Positions 33,112-41,758 of a stretch of 64,000 nucleotides of DNA are shown here, piece after piece. Position 1 is the stretch's first letter; each line of letters begins with the position of its first letter. Made by a program: the position numbers and the translations under genes. The notes beneath the pieces are model-generated. The model saw nothing but the letters and a program-made list of their open reading frames with translations, searched no databases and was not told where the DNA came from. Origin of the DNA: Burkholderia ubonensis subsp. mesacidophila (GTDB lineage: Bacteria; Pseudomonadota; Gammaproteobacteria; Burkholderiales; Burkholderiaceae); NCBI RefSeq assembly GCF_002097715.1, contig NZ_CP020737.1, positions 2,666,001 through 2,730,000 of the forward strand. The letters run 5' to 3'.

Positions 33112-34047
33112 ATGGGCCAGAAAACGTCCGCGACCTCTCTGTTTCGTCACCCCCTCGGCGCCCGCGCCGCCACCGCCTTCCTGTCCGGCTCTGCCACGGC
33201 CGACGCCCTCGCGACACATGAACCGCCTGCCGCGTCCGCCACGCAGCACGACGATCACGAGCCGTCCGCCCATCGGTACCGCACCATCTGGCTGTCCGAC
33301 ATCCATCTCGGCTCGAGCGGCTGCCAGGCCACGTACCTGCTCGATTTCCTGCGCCACAACGATTCGGAATACCTGTACCTCGTCGGCGACATCATCGACG
33401 GCTGGCAGCTGAAAAAAGGCTGGTACTGGCCGCAGGCGCACAACGACGTCGTGCAGAAGATCCTGCGCAAGGCCCGCAAGGGCACGCAGGTCGTCTACAT
33501 CCCGGGCAACCACGACGAAGGCGCGCGGCAGTTCTGCGACCTCGCGTTCGGCGACATCCAGGTGCGCGGCGAGGCGTTCCACACGACGCTGTCGGGCAAA
33601 CGTTTGTGGGTCGTGCACGGCGACCTGTTCGACGGCGTGATCCAGCATGCGAAATGGCTCGCGTACCTCGGCGACACGCTCTACACGCTGATCCTCGTGC
33701 TGAACCGCTGGTTCAACCGGATCCGCAGCCGGCTCGGCTTCCAGTACTGGTCGCTGTCGCAGTACCTGAAGCACCAGGTGAAGAACGCGGTCAACTTCAT
33801 CTCGCAGTTCGAGACCGTGATGACCGACGAAGCGCGCCGGCGCGGCTGCGACGGCGTCGTCTGCGGCCACATCCACAAGGCGGAGATCCGCGACATCGAC
33901 GGCGTGCTGTACTGCAACGACGGCGATTGGGTCGAAAGCCTGTCCGCGCTCGTCGAAACGATGGAAGGCGAGCTGAAGGTCGTCTACTGGACGGCGATGC
34001 GCACGCCGTCCGCGGCCGTCTCGCGCAAGACCAAGGCTACGGCCTGA
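33112..34047 (+). CDS. Calcineurin-like phosphoesterase, LpxH/PlcP-like
   Basis: 311 residues. All metallophosphoesterase motifs are present: SDIHLGS (Asp63, His65), GDIIDGW (Asp93), GNHDEG (Asn133, His134), HGDLFDG and CGHIHK. Relatives are annotated as UDP-2,3-diacylglucosamine diphosphatase, but this subfamily also includes PlcP, a phospholipase C that cleaves phospholipids during phosphate starvation in other proteobacteria. A 55-residue poorly conserved N-terminus precedes the domain; start choice is uncertain. Followed by a glycosyltransferase and dgkA in one operon, which fits lipid remodelling better than lipid A synthesis. Confidence 0.82.
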   Translation: MGQKTSATSLFRHPLGARAATAFLSGSATADALATHEPPAASATQHDDHEPSAHRYRTIWLSDIHLGSSGCQATYLLDFLRHNDSEYLYLVGDIIDGWQLKKGWYWPQAHNDVVQKILRKARKGTQVVYIPGNHDEGARQFCDLAFGDIQVRGEAFHTTLSGKRLWVVHGDLFDGVIQHAKWLAYLGDTLYTLILVLNRWFNRIRSRLGFQYWSLSQYLKHQVKNAVNFISQFETVMTDEARRRGCDGVVCGHIHKAEIRDIDGVLYCNDGDWVESLSALVETMEGELKVVYWTAMRTPSAAVSRKTKATA

Positions 34048-34081
34048 CTCCCCGGCACTTACTTACAGGACACATGCCGCG

Positions 34082-35116
34082 ATGAAGATCATGATCGTCA
34101 CCGATGCGTGGGAACCGCAGGTCAACGGCGTCGTGCGCACGCTGAAGAGCACGGCCCGCGAACTCATGGCCCTCGGCCACCGCGTCGAACTGCTGACGCC
34201 GCTCGAATTCCGCACGGTGCCCTGCCCGACCTATCCGGAAATCCGCCTGTCGATCCTGCCGTACCGCAAATTGCGCGCGCGGATCGACGCGTTCGCGCCC
34301 GACGCGCTGCATATCGCGACCGAGGGCCCGCTCGGCCTCGCCGCGCGCCGCTATGCACGCGCGCGCAAGCTGCCGTTCACGACCGCGTATCACACGCGCT
34401 TCCCGGAATACGTGCAGGCGCGCTTCGGCATCCCGCTGAGCGCGACCTACCGCTTCTTGCACTGGTTCCATGCGCCGTCGCTCGCGGTGATGGCGCCGAC
34501 GCCGGTCGTCAAGCACGACCTCGAGCAGTACGGCTTCACGAACGTCGTCCTGTGGACACGCGGCGTGGATCTCGATATCTTCCGGCCCATGGAGTCCAAG
34601 GTCCTCAACACCGCCCGGCCGATCTTCCTGTACGTCGGCCGCGTCGCGATCGAGAAGAACGTCGAGGCCTTCCTGCGGCTCGACCTGCCCGGCTCGAAGT
34701 GGGTCGCGGGCGAAGGCCCGGCGCTCGCGGAGCTGAAGTCGCGCTATCCGGAAGCGAACTACCTCGGCGTGCTGTCGCAGGCCGAGCTCGCGAAGGTCTA
34801 CGCGGCCGCGGACGTGTTCGTGTTCCCAAGCCGCACCGACACCTTCGGGCTCGTGCTGCTCGAGGCGCTCGCATGCGGCACGCCGGTCGCGGCCTACCCG
34901 GTCACCGGACCGATCGACGTGCTCGGCGGCGGCAACGCGGGCGCGATGCACGAGGACCTGCAGGAAGCCTGCCTCGAAGCGCTGAAGATCGAGCGCGCGA
35001 CCGCCCGCGAGTGGGCGGAGCGCTTCTCGTGGCGCGCCGCGTCCGAGCAGTTCGCGTCGCATCTGAAACCGCTGCCGAAGGACGTGTACACGACCACCGA
35101 AGGTGCCGCCGTTTGA
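34082..35116 (+). CDS. Glycosyltransferase, GT4 family, MgtA/Agt-like
   Basis: 344 residues, GT-B fold. The N-terminal domain begins MKIMIVTDAWEPQVNGVVRT. The C-terminal nucleotide-sugar domain has the E-x7-E motif in VFPSRTDTFGLVLLEALACG near residues 246-265. Relatives transfer mannose or glucose, some to diacylglycerol. Following a PlcP-like enzyme by 34 bp, diacylglycerol is a reasonable acceptor, which is inference. Its stop overlaps the dgkA start. Confidence 0.85.
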   Translation: MKIMIVTDAWEPQVNGVVRTLKSTARELMALGHRVELLTPLEFRTVPCPTYPEIRLSILPYRKLRARIDAFAPDALHIATEGPLGLAARRYARARKLPFTTAYHTRFPEYVQARFGIPLSATYRFLHWFHAPSLAVMAPTPVVKHDLEQYGFTNVVLWTRGVDLDIFRPMESKVLNTARPIFLYVGRVAIEKNVEAFLRLDLPGSKWVAGEGPALAELKSRYPEANYLGVLSQAELAKVYAAADVFVFPSRTDTFGLVLLEALACGTPVAAYPVTGPIDVLGGGNAGAMHEDLQEACLEALKIERATAREWAERFSWRAASEQFASHLKPLPKDVYTTTEGAAV

Positions 35117-35658
35117 AACGAGACCCGCACGACCAGATTCACCCACCGCCCGCGCAACCGCAACGGCACCGGCCGTTCGACGAGGATGAGTCGTCGGGCG
35201 GCGAGCCGCATGCCGATGCGGCGGCACACGAACCGCTCGGCACCGACGATCCGCTCGCGCCGCTGCCGCCAAATCCGTACAAGCGCAACCGCGGCCTCAC
35301 GCGCGCGTGGTACGCGCTCAAGCATTCGCTGAACGGTTTCCGGGTCGCGATCCGCGAGGAGAGCGCATTCCGCCAGGAACTGACGCTCGCCGCGCTGATG
35401 CTGCCCATCGGCGCATTCGCGCCGGTGCCCGCCGCGTCCCGCGCGCTCCTGATCGCGTCGGTGCTGCTGGTGCTGATCGTCGAGCTGCTGAACTCGAGCG
35501 TCGAGGCCGCTATCGACCGCATCTCGCTCGAGCGCCACGAACTGTCGAAGCGCGCGAAGGATCTCGGCAGCGCGGCCGTCACGGTTGCGCTGTTCGCGTG
35601 CGTGACGACGTGGGGTTTCGTGCTCGGCCCGGTCGTCGCGCGCTGGCTGGGCTTCTAG
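35113..35658 (+). CDS. dgkA: Diacylglycerol kinase
   Basis: Phosphorylates diacylglycerol to phosphatidic acid in the inner membrane. 181 residues; the last 120 are the DgkA domain (NRGLTRAWYALKHSLNGFRV, EESAFRQELTLAA, then VELLNSSVEAAIDRISLERH) with three helices. The first 55 residues are an acidic, Pro-rich extension. Start is taken as TTG at 35113, overlapping the glycosyltransferase stop. Its TAG stop lies inside the CTAG target of the adjacent insertion sequence, so the coding region is intact but its own downstream signals have been displaced. Confidence 0.9.
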   Translation: MKRDPHDQIHPPPAQPQRHRPFDEDESSGGEPHADAAAHEPLGTDDPLAPLPPNPYKRNRGLTRAWYALKHSLNGFRVAIREESAFRQELTLAALMLPIGAFAPVPAASRALLIASVLLVLIVELLNSSVEAAIDRISLERHELSKRAKDLGSAAVTVALFACVTTWGFVLGPVVARWLGF

Positions 35659-37008
35659 CAGGCTGTTGAAATTGGATACGGTGTAAACGGGCGCTGCGGG
35701 CGGTGCGTTAGAGATATCGTGTTCATGATCTTGGGCAAACGAGAGCGATGCGCGGAATGGACGAGATGCAAGAACCGCTGTTCACGACGGTGAAGCTGGA
35801 AGACTTCGTGCCGGCTGATCACCCGTTGCGGCCGCTTCGGCTGCTGGTCAATCAAGCGCTGAAGCGGCTCAACGGGCTGTTCAGCACGATCTATGCAGAC
35901 AGCGGCCGGGCCTCGATTGCGCCTGAGAAGCTGCTGCGTGCGTTGCTGCTGCAAGTGTTTTATTCGGTGCGCAGCGAGCGCATGCTGATGGAGCAGATGC
36001 GATACAACCTGCTGTTCCGCTGGTTCGTCGGCCTCGCCATCGAAGACGCCGTCTGGGATCACTCGGTGTTCTCGAAGAACCGCGATCGTCTGCTCGAGCA
36101 CGAAGTGGTCGAAGCGTTCTTTACTGAAGTCATGAGCCTGGCCGACAAGCAAGGGCTGCTGTCCAGAGAACACTTCTCGGTCGATGGCACGCTGATCCAG
36201 GCATGGGCCAGCCACAAGAGCTTCCGGCCCAAGGACGGTTCGGACGATCCGCCGGCCGGCGGTGGCCGCAATGTCGACACCGACTGGAAGGGCAAGCGAC
36301 GCAGCAACGAGACTCACGAGTCGAGCACCGATTCGGACGCGCGGCTGTTTAGGAAGAGCAAAGGCACGCCGTCCATCCTGTGTTACCAGGGGCACATCCT
36401 GATGGAGAACCGCTCGGGCTTGGTAGTGGGTGCTGTGGTGAGCCATGCCGATGGCTTTGGCGAACGCGCCAGCGCGTTGCGCCTGCTCGATTGCGTGCCG
36501 GGCCGTCACGCCAAGACGCTCGGCGCCGACAAGGGTTACGACATGCGCGACTTTGTGCGGGACTGTCGTGCGCGCAAGGTGACGCCGCATGTCGCGCGCA
36601 ACGACGCGCATCAAGGCGGCAGCGCGATCGACGGGCGCACGTCGCGGCACGTCGGCTATGGCATCAGCCAAGTCATTCGCAAACGCATCGAGGAGCACTT
36701 CGGCTGGGGCAAGACCGTCGGCCGGATTCGACAGACCGTGTATCGCGGCATCAAGCGAGTCGACCAGCACTTCAAACTGACGATGCCGGCGAGCAACCTG
36801 ACTCGAATGGCCCGAATACTGACGGCGGTGCCACAAGGGGCAATGCGATGAGCCGGCCAAGCGTGGCCGTCGCGCGGCAACGCGTCGGCTAGCCCGCTCG
36901 CCAGCGGGGCAGCCGGGACGATTTATCCGCAACTCAGCAGCCAATCGCATACGAAACCCTTTTAAATAGTGCCCCGGCCGTCAAAACGAGGCGCTTTTCA
37001 ACAGCCTG
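35659..37008 (+). mobile_element. IS5-type insertion sequence, 1350 bp
   Basis: Ends are 13-bp perfect inverted repeats CAGGCTGTTGAAA (35659-35671 and its complement at 36996-37008). CTAG flanks both sides (35655-35658 and 37009-37012), the 4-bp palindromic duplication typical of IS5-family elements. It carries one full-length transposase and looks intact and recent. The family name is from the transposase and target; the exact ISfinder name is not known to me. Confidence 0.9.
35748..36851 (+). CDS. IS5 family transposase
   Basis: 367 residues, uninterrupted. N-terminal DUF772-like helix domain (about 15-115), then the DDE nuclease with Asp146 (FSVDGTLIQAW), Asp261 (LGADKGYDM) and Glu316 (RIEEHFGWGK, the E-x2-F-G context of the family). 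An insertion of about 45 residues rich in charged and Gly residues lies between the first Asp and the core strand. A second in-frame ATG three codons in is possible. IS1182-type relatives are an alternative family label. Confidence 0.92.
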   Translation: MRGMDEMQEPLFTTVKLEDFVPADHPLRPLRLLVNQALKRLNGLFSTIYADSGRASIAPEKLLRALLLQVFYSVRSERMLMEQMRYNLLFRWFVGLAIEDAVWDHSVFSKNRDRLLEHEVVEAFFTEVMSLADKQGLLSREHFSVDGTLIQAWASHKSFRPKDGSDDPPAGGGRNVDTDWKGKRRSNETHESSTDSDARLFRKSKGTPSILCYQGHILMENRSGLVVGAVVSHADGFGERASALRLLDCVPGRHAKTLGADKGYDMRDFVRDCRARKVTPHVARNDAHQGGSAIDGRTSRHVGYGISQVIRKRIEEHFGWGKTVGRIRQTVYRGIKRVDQHFKLTMPASNLTRMARILTAVPQGAMR

Positions 37009-37012
37009 CTAG

Positions 37013-37297
37013 GGCCTGCTCACGCTAATAACGGGCTTGCGCTGGCCGCCAGAAGGGCCGAGCGCGAGGATTGCGACGCAGCGAATACTCGATGTATTCG
37101 CGAGGAGCATGACGCGGCGATCGGCCCTTCTGGCGGCCAGCCCCAAGAATGAATTTCCACGATCAGGGGAACGTGTCTTGCCGGCCGTATTGCGGCGTCG
37201 CGCGTCGCTTGTTTGGCTCGGCCAAACGGCGCTCCTTGCTCCTTGCACTACGGCCGGCAAGGCGCGTTCGCAAGCCCGTTATTAGCGTGAGCAGGCC
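37013..37297. repeat. 285-bp nested-hairpin miniature element (MITE-like)
   Basis: Outer arms 37013-37041 and 37269-37297 are a perfect 29-bp inverted repeat starting GGCCTGCTCACGC. Inside are two further arms: a perfect 20-bp repeat (37042-37061 with 37121-37140) enclosing an 8-bp hairpin with GAATAC/GTATTC (37081-37101), and a perfect 13-bp repeat (37177-37189 with 37249-37261) enclosing GTTTGGC-TCG-GCCAAAC (37211-37227). CTAG flanks both ends (37009-37012, 37298-37301). No coding sequence. It looks like a non-autonomous transposable element able to fold as a two-armed cruciform or structured RNA. Confidence 0.8.
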
Positions 37298-37374
37298 CTA
37301 GCCCGCACGCGGCGGCGCGAGCTCGCCGGGTATGCCCGAATCACGAAATGCACCGGACCGGCGAAACCCCGGTT

Positions 37375-37380
37375 TATAAT
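37375..37380 (+). promoter_or_regulatory. -10 element TATAAT before the tetR-type operon
   Basis: A perfect TATAAT about 95 bases before the regulator start. No good -35 is seen at 16-18 bp upstream, so an activator or another arrangement may be needed. The region 37302-37474 holds no gene. Confidence 0.45.
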
Positions 37381-37474
37381 CGTCCGCTAGACATAGAACA
37401 GTAACCCGCGCCGGACGAATCACGCAGCATCGATTGCAGCGCCCGCCAGTCCGGCACACACAGGGCCGGACGAC

Positions 37475-38218
37475 ATGGAAGCGAAACCTCCCCGCCGCAC
37501 CCGCGAACGGATTCTCGAGCTGTCGTTGAAACTCTTCAACGAGATCGGCGAACCGAACGTCACCACCACGACGATCGCCGAGGAAATGGAAATCAGCCCA
37601 GGCAACCTCTACTACCATTTCCGCAACAAGGACGACATCATCAACAGCATCTTCGCGCAGTTCGAGCAGGCGATCGAAAAGCGCCTGCGCTTCCCCGAAG
37701 ATCACCGTCCGACGATCGATGAAACATGGTCGTACCTGCAGTACATGGCCGACTTCATGTGGACCTACCGTTTCCTGTATCGCGACCTCAACGACCTGCT
37801 CGCGCGCAACCGCACGCTGGAGACGCACTTCAAGCAGATCATCAGCCACAAGGTGCGCTTCGCGCGCGAGATGTGCGAGCTGCTCGTGTCGGATGCCGAG
37901 ATGGTCGCGACGCCCGCCGAGATCGCGGTCATCGCCACCAACATGGCCGTGATCTCGACCTACTGGCTGTCGTATCAGTACGTGATGCACCCGCGCAAGT
38001 ACAACGACCAGGATGCGATCCGCGAGGAACTGCACCAGGTCAGCATGCACGTGATCTCCGTGATGGCGCCGTACCTGCGCGGCCGCTCGCGGCAGCTGTT
38101 CGACGACCTCGTTTCCGGCAAGCTGCCCAAGCGCGAATTCGCCGACTACCTGCCGCCGCGCGACGGTTCGCCGCGCACCGCGGGTGGGCCGGCCCTCGCC
38201 AGGGACGCGAAGCAATGA
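37475..38218 (+). CDS. TetR family transcriptional regulator
   Basis: 247 residues. The N-terminal helix-turn-helix is at about 28-50 (VTTTTIAEEMEISPGNLYYHF), closely matching the TetR signature. The C-terminal ligand/dimer domain is long (about 190 residues) and of the kind found in AcrR-like beta-proteobacterial regulators. Its stop overlaps the LOG gene start by ATGA, so it probably controls its own operon. Confidence 0.9.
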   Translation: MEAKPPRRTRERILELSLKLFNEIGEPNVTTTTIAEEMEISPGNLYYHFRNKDDIINSIFAQFEQAIEKRLRFPEDHRPTIDETWSYLQYMADFMWTYRFLYRDLNDLLARNRTLETHFKQIISHKVRFAREMCELLVSDAEMVATPAEIAVIATNMAVISTYWLSYQYVMHPRKYNDQDAIREELHQVSMHVISVMAPYLRGRSRQLFDDLVSGKLPKREFADYLPPRDGSPRTAGGPALARDAKQ

Positions 38219-38796
38219 AGGCCGTATGCGTGTACTGCGGGTCGTCGCCCGGCGTGCGGCCCGTCTATGCGGATGCCGCGCGCGCGTTCGGCCGCGCGCT
38301 CGTCGATGCCGGCCTCACGCTCGTCTACGGCGGCGGCCGCGTCGGGCTGATGGGCACGATCGCCGACGAAGTGATGGCGGCCGGCGGCCGCGCGGTCGGC
38401 GTGATCCCCGAGCTGCTCGTCGACAAGGAAGTCGGCCACACCGGCCTGTCGGAGCTGCACGTGGTGCCGGACATGCATCACCGCAAGAAGATGATGGCCG
38501 ACCTCGCCGACGCGTTCGTCGCGATGCCCGGCGGCGCCGGCACGCTCGAGGAGTTCTTCGAGGTCTACACGTGGGCGCAGCTCGGCTATCACCGCAAGCC
38601 CGTCGCGCTCTACAACATCGACGCGTTCTACGATCCGCTGATCGCGCTGCTCCGGCATACGGTCGACGAAGGCTTTATGCGGCCCGCCTATTTCGACGCG
38701 CTGTGCATCGACGCCGATCCGGCCGGGCTGATCGGGCAGTTGCGCCGCTACCAGCCGCCTGCGCGCGACAAGTGGGCGCCCGACGAAACGGAATGA
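38215..38796 (+). CDS. LOG family nucleoside monophosphate phosphoribohydrolase
   Basis: 193 residues, LOG / TIGR00730 family. The catalytic motif PGGAGTLEE is at 105-113 and the Arg of HHRKKMM at about 90. Relatives remove ribose 5-phosphate from AMP or cytokinin nucleotides; in bacteria the role is purine nucleotide hydrolysis or cytokinin activation. Older labels call it lysine decarboxylase, which the motif contradicts. Coupled to the tetR gene and followed by an SDR gene after 16 bp. Confidence 0.9.
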   Translation: MKAVCVYCGSSPGVRPVYADAARAFGRALVDAGLTLVYGGGRVGLMGTIADEVMAAGGRAVGVIPELLVDKEVGHTGLSELHVVPDMHHRKKMMADLADAFVAMPGGAGTLEEFFEVYTWAQLGYHRKPVALYNIDAFYDPLIALLRHTVDEGFMRPAYFDALCIDADPAGLIGQLRRYQPPARDKWAPDETE

Positions 38797-38812
38797 CCGG
38801 GGGCCGCGCGCG

Positions 38813-39574
38813 ATGACCGAACCGTCCGAACGCAAAGTCGTCCTGATCACCGGCGCGAGCCGCGGCATCGGCCGCGCGAGCGCCGTGCTCGCAGCCGCAC
38901 GCGGCTGGGACGTCGGCATCAACTACGCGCGCGACGCGGCGGCCGCCGACGCGACCGCCGCGGCCGTGCGCGAAGCGGGCGGCCGCGCGTGCGTCGTGGC
39001 CGGCGACGTGTCGAGCGAAGCGGACGTCGTCGCGATGTTCGACACCGTCGTCGCGACGCTCGGCCGGCTCGACGCGCTCGTCAACAACGCCGGCATCGTC
39101 GCGCCGTCGCTGCCGCTCGCCGACATGCCGGTCGATCGGCTGAAGCGGGTGTTCGACACCAACGTGCTCGGTGCGTATCTGTGCGCGCGCGAAGCCGCAC
39201 GCCGGCTGTCGACCGATCGCGGCGGGCGCGGCGGCGCGATCGTCAACGTGTCGTCGATCGCGTCGCGGCTCGGCTCGCCGAACGAATACGTCGACTATGC
39301 AGGGTCGAAAGGCGCGGTCGATTCGCTGACGATCGGTCTCGCGAAGGAGCTCGGCCCGCACGGCGTGCGCGTGAACGCCGTGCGACCGGGCCTGATCGAA
39401 ACCGAAATCCACGCGAGCGGCGGCCAGCCTGACCGCGCCGGCCGCCTCGGCGCGCAGACGCCGCTCGGCCGCGCGGGCGAAGCGCAGGAGGTCGCCGAGG
39501 CGATCGTCTGGCTGCTCGGCGATGCCGCGTCGTATACGACGGGCGCCCTCCTCGACGTCGGCGGCGGCCGATAG
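38813..39574 (+). CDS. SDR family oxidoreductase
   Basis: 253 residues, classical short-chain dehydrogenase. Coenzyme motif GASRGIGRAS near residues 14-23, NNAG at about 91-94, catalytic Ser in NVSSIASRLG, and Tyr-x3-Lys in DYAGSKGAVDSL. The Arg-rich coenzyme pocket suggests NADP but this is uncertain. Substrate unknown; third gene of the tetR-LOG operon. Confidence 0.88.
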   Translation: MTEPSERKVVLITGASRGIGRASAVLAAARGWDVGINYARDAAAADATAAAVREAGGRACVVAGDVSSEADVVAMFDTVVATLGRLDALVNNAGIVAPSLPLADMPVDRLKRVFDTNVLGAYLCAREAARRLSTDRGGRGGAIVNVSSIASRLGSPNEYVDYAGSKGAVDSLTIGLAKELGPHGVRVNAVRPGLIETEIHASGGQPDRAGRLGAQTPLGRAGEAQEVAEAIVWLLGDAASYTTGALLDVGGGR

Positions 39575-39801
39575 CCTCGCCACTGCGACAGATTGCCGCA
39601 CCTCATCCCCTCCCCCTCGCCGCGCCTTACATCGCTACAAATCTCCACAAATCCGCAACAGATTGTGTAAACATCCGTAACAGTTTCGTGGTCTACTAGC
39701 AGGCACTTCGACAGCCGGCGCCGCCGCCTGTCCGTTGCCGCCGGCGCGCGGCTTCTATTGCCCCGGGCCATGCCGCCAGGCGGCTCGATCAGAGATTATC
39801 C

Positions 39802-41694
39802 ATGCCGGGATCCGCAGCACCCAGCCGGCGGCGCACGTCCGTGCCCGCTTCGGCCCAGCACGCCCGCTCATCCGCCGAAACCGACCTCTCCGGGTCCGGC
39901 CACGTCGGCCGCGCGTCCGCCGCGACCGGCGCCGCCACGACGGCGCCCGCGCGCAGCCGCGTCGCACGGGTCGGCTGGCGCGCGTGGCTGCTGGTCGCCG
40001 CCGTGTTCTGCGCGTACATGCTGCCCGGCGTGCTCGGCCACGATCCATGGAAGCAGGACGAAACCTACACGTTCGGCATCATCCAGCACATGCTCGAGAC
40101 CGGCGACCTCGTCGTGCCGACCAATGCCGGCGCGCCGTTCATGGAAAAGCCGCCGCTCTACGCCTGGGTCGCGACGAGCCTCGCATGGCTGCTGCAGCGC
40201 GTGCTGCCGCTGCACGACGCGGCGCGGCTCGCGAGCGCGCTGTTCGCGGCGCTCGCATTCGGCTTCACCGCGCGCGCGGCGCGCGTCGCGAGCGGCGCGG
40301 CCAGCTGGTTCGACCTGAAAGTGATCGGACCCGTCGCGCTGTGCGCGAGCAGCCTCGTCGTCGTCAAGCACGTGCACGACATGATGACGGACGTCGCGCT
40401 GTTCGCCGGCACGGCGATCGCGTTTTGCGGCCTGCTCGAGCTCGTGATGCAGCACCTCGCCCGCGCGCGGCACGCGCAGCTCGGCCTGCCGGCCGGGCCC
40501 GAGAACCGCTGGGCCGCCCCGATGTTCGGCGCGGGCGTCGGTGTCGCGCTGATGTCGAAGGGGTTGTTCGTGCCGCTGGTGTTCGGGGCCACGCTGACCG
40601 CCGTGCTGGCGCTCTATCCCGAATGCCGCACCCGCGCGTTCGCGCGCGCGCTCGGCATCGCCGCGCTGGTGTTCGCGCCGTTCGCGATCATCTGGCCGAC
40701 CGCGCTGTTCCTGCGCTCCGAAACGCTCTTCCTCACCTGGTTCTGGGACAACAACGTCGGCCGCTTCTTCGGCTTCTCGGTGCCGCAGCTCGGCGCGGAA
40801 AACGACAAGCCGCTGTTCATCCTGCGTGCGTTCCTGACCGTCGGCATCCCGGTCACGCCGCTCGCGATCGTCGCGCTCGCCCTCGGCGCGTGGCGCGACT
40901 GGCGCGCGCCGCGCATCGCGCTGCCGGTTGTGTTCGCCGGCGTCGGGCTGACGGTGCTGGGGGCGTCAGCGACGTCGCGCCAGCTCTACATCCTGCCGTT
41001 CTTCGCGCCGCTCGCGCTGGTCGCCGCGCAGGCGATCGACCGCCTGCCGCAGAAACTGCACGTCGCGTGGGATTACCTGAGCCGCGCGCTGTTCGGCAGC
41101 ATCGCGGTGCTCGCGTGGACGATCTGGTCGGTGATGGCCGATCCGGCCGCGTCGCACGAACGCCTCGCACCGCTCGGCCGCTGGCTGCCGCTCGACTGGA
41201 CGATGCCGATCGAACCGGGTTTCGTGCTCGGCGCGCTCGCGCTGACGGTCGGCTGGCTCTGGCTGCTGCCGACGCTGCGCACGACGGGCCGCTGGCGCGG
41301 CGCGCTGTCGTGGGCGTCGGGCGCGATCGTCGCGTGGGGCCTCGTCTACACGCTGCTGCTGCCGTGGCTCGATGTCGCGAAAAGCTACCGTTCGGTGTAC
41401 GAAGACCTGAACACGCACCTCGCGCTCGAATGGAACGAAGGCGACTGCATGGCGAGCCTCCCCGGGTTCGGCGAATCGGAAGCGCCGATGCTGTACTACT
41501 TCTCCGGCATCCTGCACGCGCCGGTCGCGAACGCGAACGCGACGCGCTGCACATGGCTGATCGCCCAGGGCGGACGCGCGGCAGAGGCGTCGCCGGGCAG
41601 TGAATGGAAGCTGTTCTGGACGGGCGCCCGGCCGGGCGACGACAAGGAAATGCTGCGCGTCTACGTGCGCACCCCGGAGCAGCACCTGCAATGA
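39802..41694 (+). CDS. GT39-type glycosyltransferase (ArnT-like membrane protein)
   Basis: 630 residues with about 12 membrane helices after a 65-residue disordered N-terminus. The first periplasmic loop holds HDPWKQDETYTFGI, the acidic motif that binds the lipid-linked sugar in ArnT/PMT enzymes. Such enzymes transfer a sugar from a polyprenyl phosphate to lipid A or protein on the periplasmic face. Not next to arn genes, so the sugar and acceptor are unknown. The 227 bp before it hold no gene. Confidence 0.85.
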   Translation: MPGSAAPSRRRTSVPASAQHARSSAETDLSGSGHVGRASAATGAATTAPARSRVARVGWRAWLLVAAVFCAYMLPGVLGHDPWKQDETYTFGIIQHMLETGDLVVPTNAGAPFMEKPPLYAWVATSLAWLLQRVLPLHDAARLASALFAALAFGFTARAARVASGAASWFDLKVIGPVALCASSLVVVKHVHDMMTDVALFAGTAIAFCGLLELVMQHLARARHAQLGLPAGPENRWAAPMFGAGVGVALMSKGLFVPLVFGATLTAVLALYPECRTRAFARALGIAALVFAPFAIIWPTALFLRSETLFLTWFWDNNVGRFFGFSVPQLGAENDKPLFILRAFLTVGIPVTPLAIVALALGAWRDWRAPRIALPVVFAGVGLTVLGASATSRQLYILPFFAPLALVAAQAIDRLPQKLHVAWDYLSRALFGSIAVLAWTIWSVMADPAASHERLAPLGRWLPLDWTMPIEPGFVLGALALTVGWLWLLPTLRTTGRWRGALSWASGAIVAWGLVYTLLLPWLDVAKSYRSVYEDLNTHLALEWNEGDCMASLPGFGESEAPMLYYFSGILHAPVANANATRCTWLIAQGGRAAEASPGSEWKLFWTGARPGDDKEMLRVYVRTPEQHLQ

Positions 41695-41758
41695 CGGCCG
41701 TTGAAGGCGCACCGCGTCTTCAGCCCGCGCGCACGCCGGCCGGCCCGCCGCTCACCGT

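Noticed and set aside
37141..37300. Possible CRISPR array from repeated hairpin-like sequence
   Set aside because: The sequence shows inverted repeats rather than spaced direct repeats, and no cas gene is present.
35659..37301. A composite transposon or prophage around the IS
   Set aside because: Only one IS and one miniature element are present; flanking genes are ordinary core genes in a normal order and there are no phage genes.
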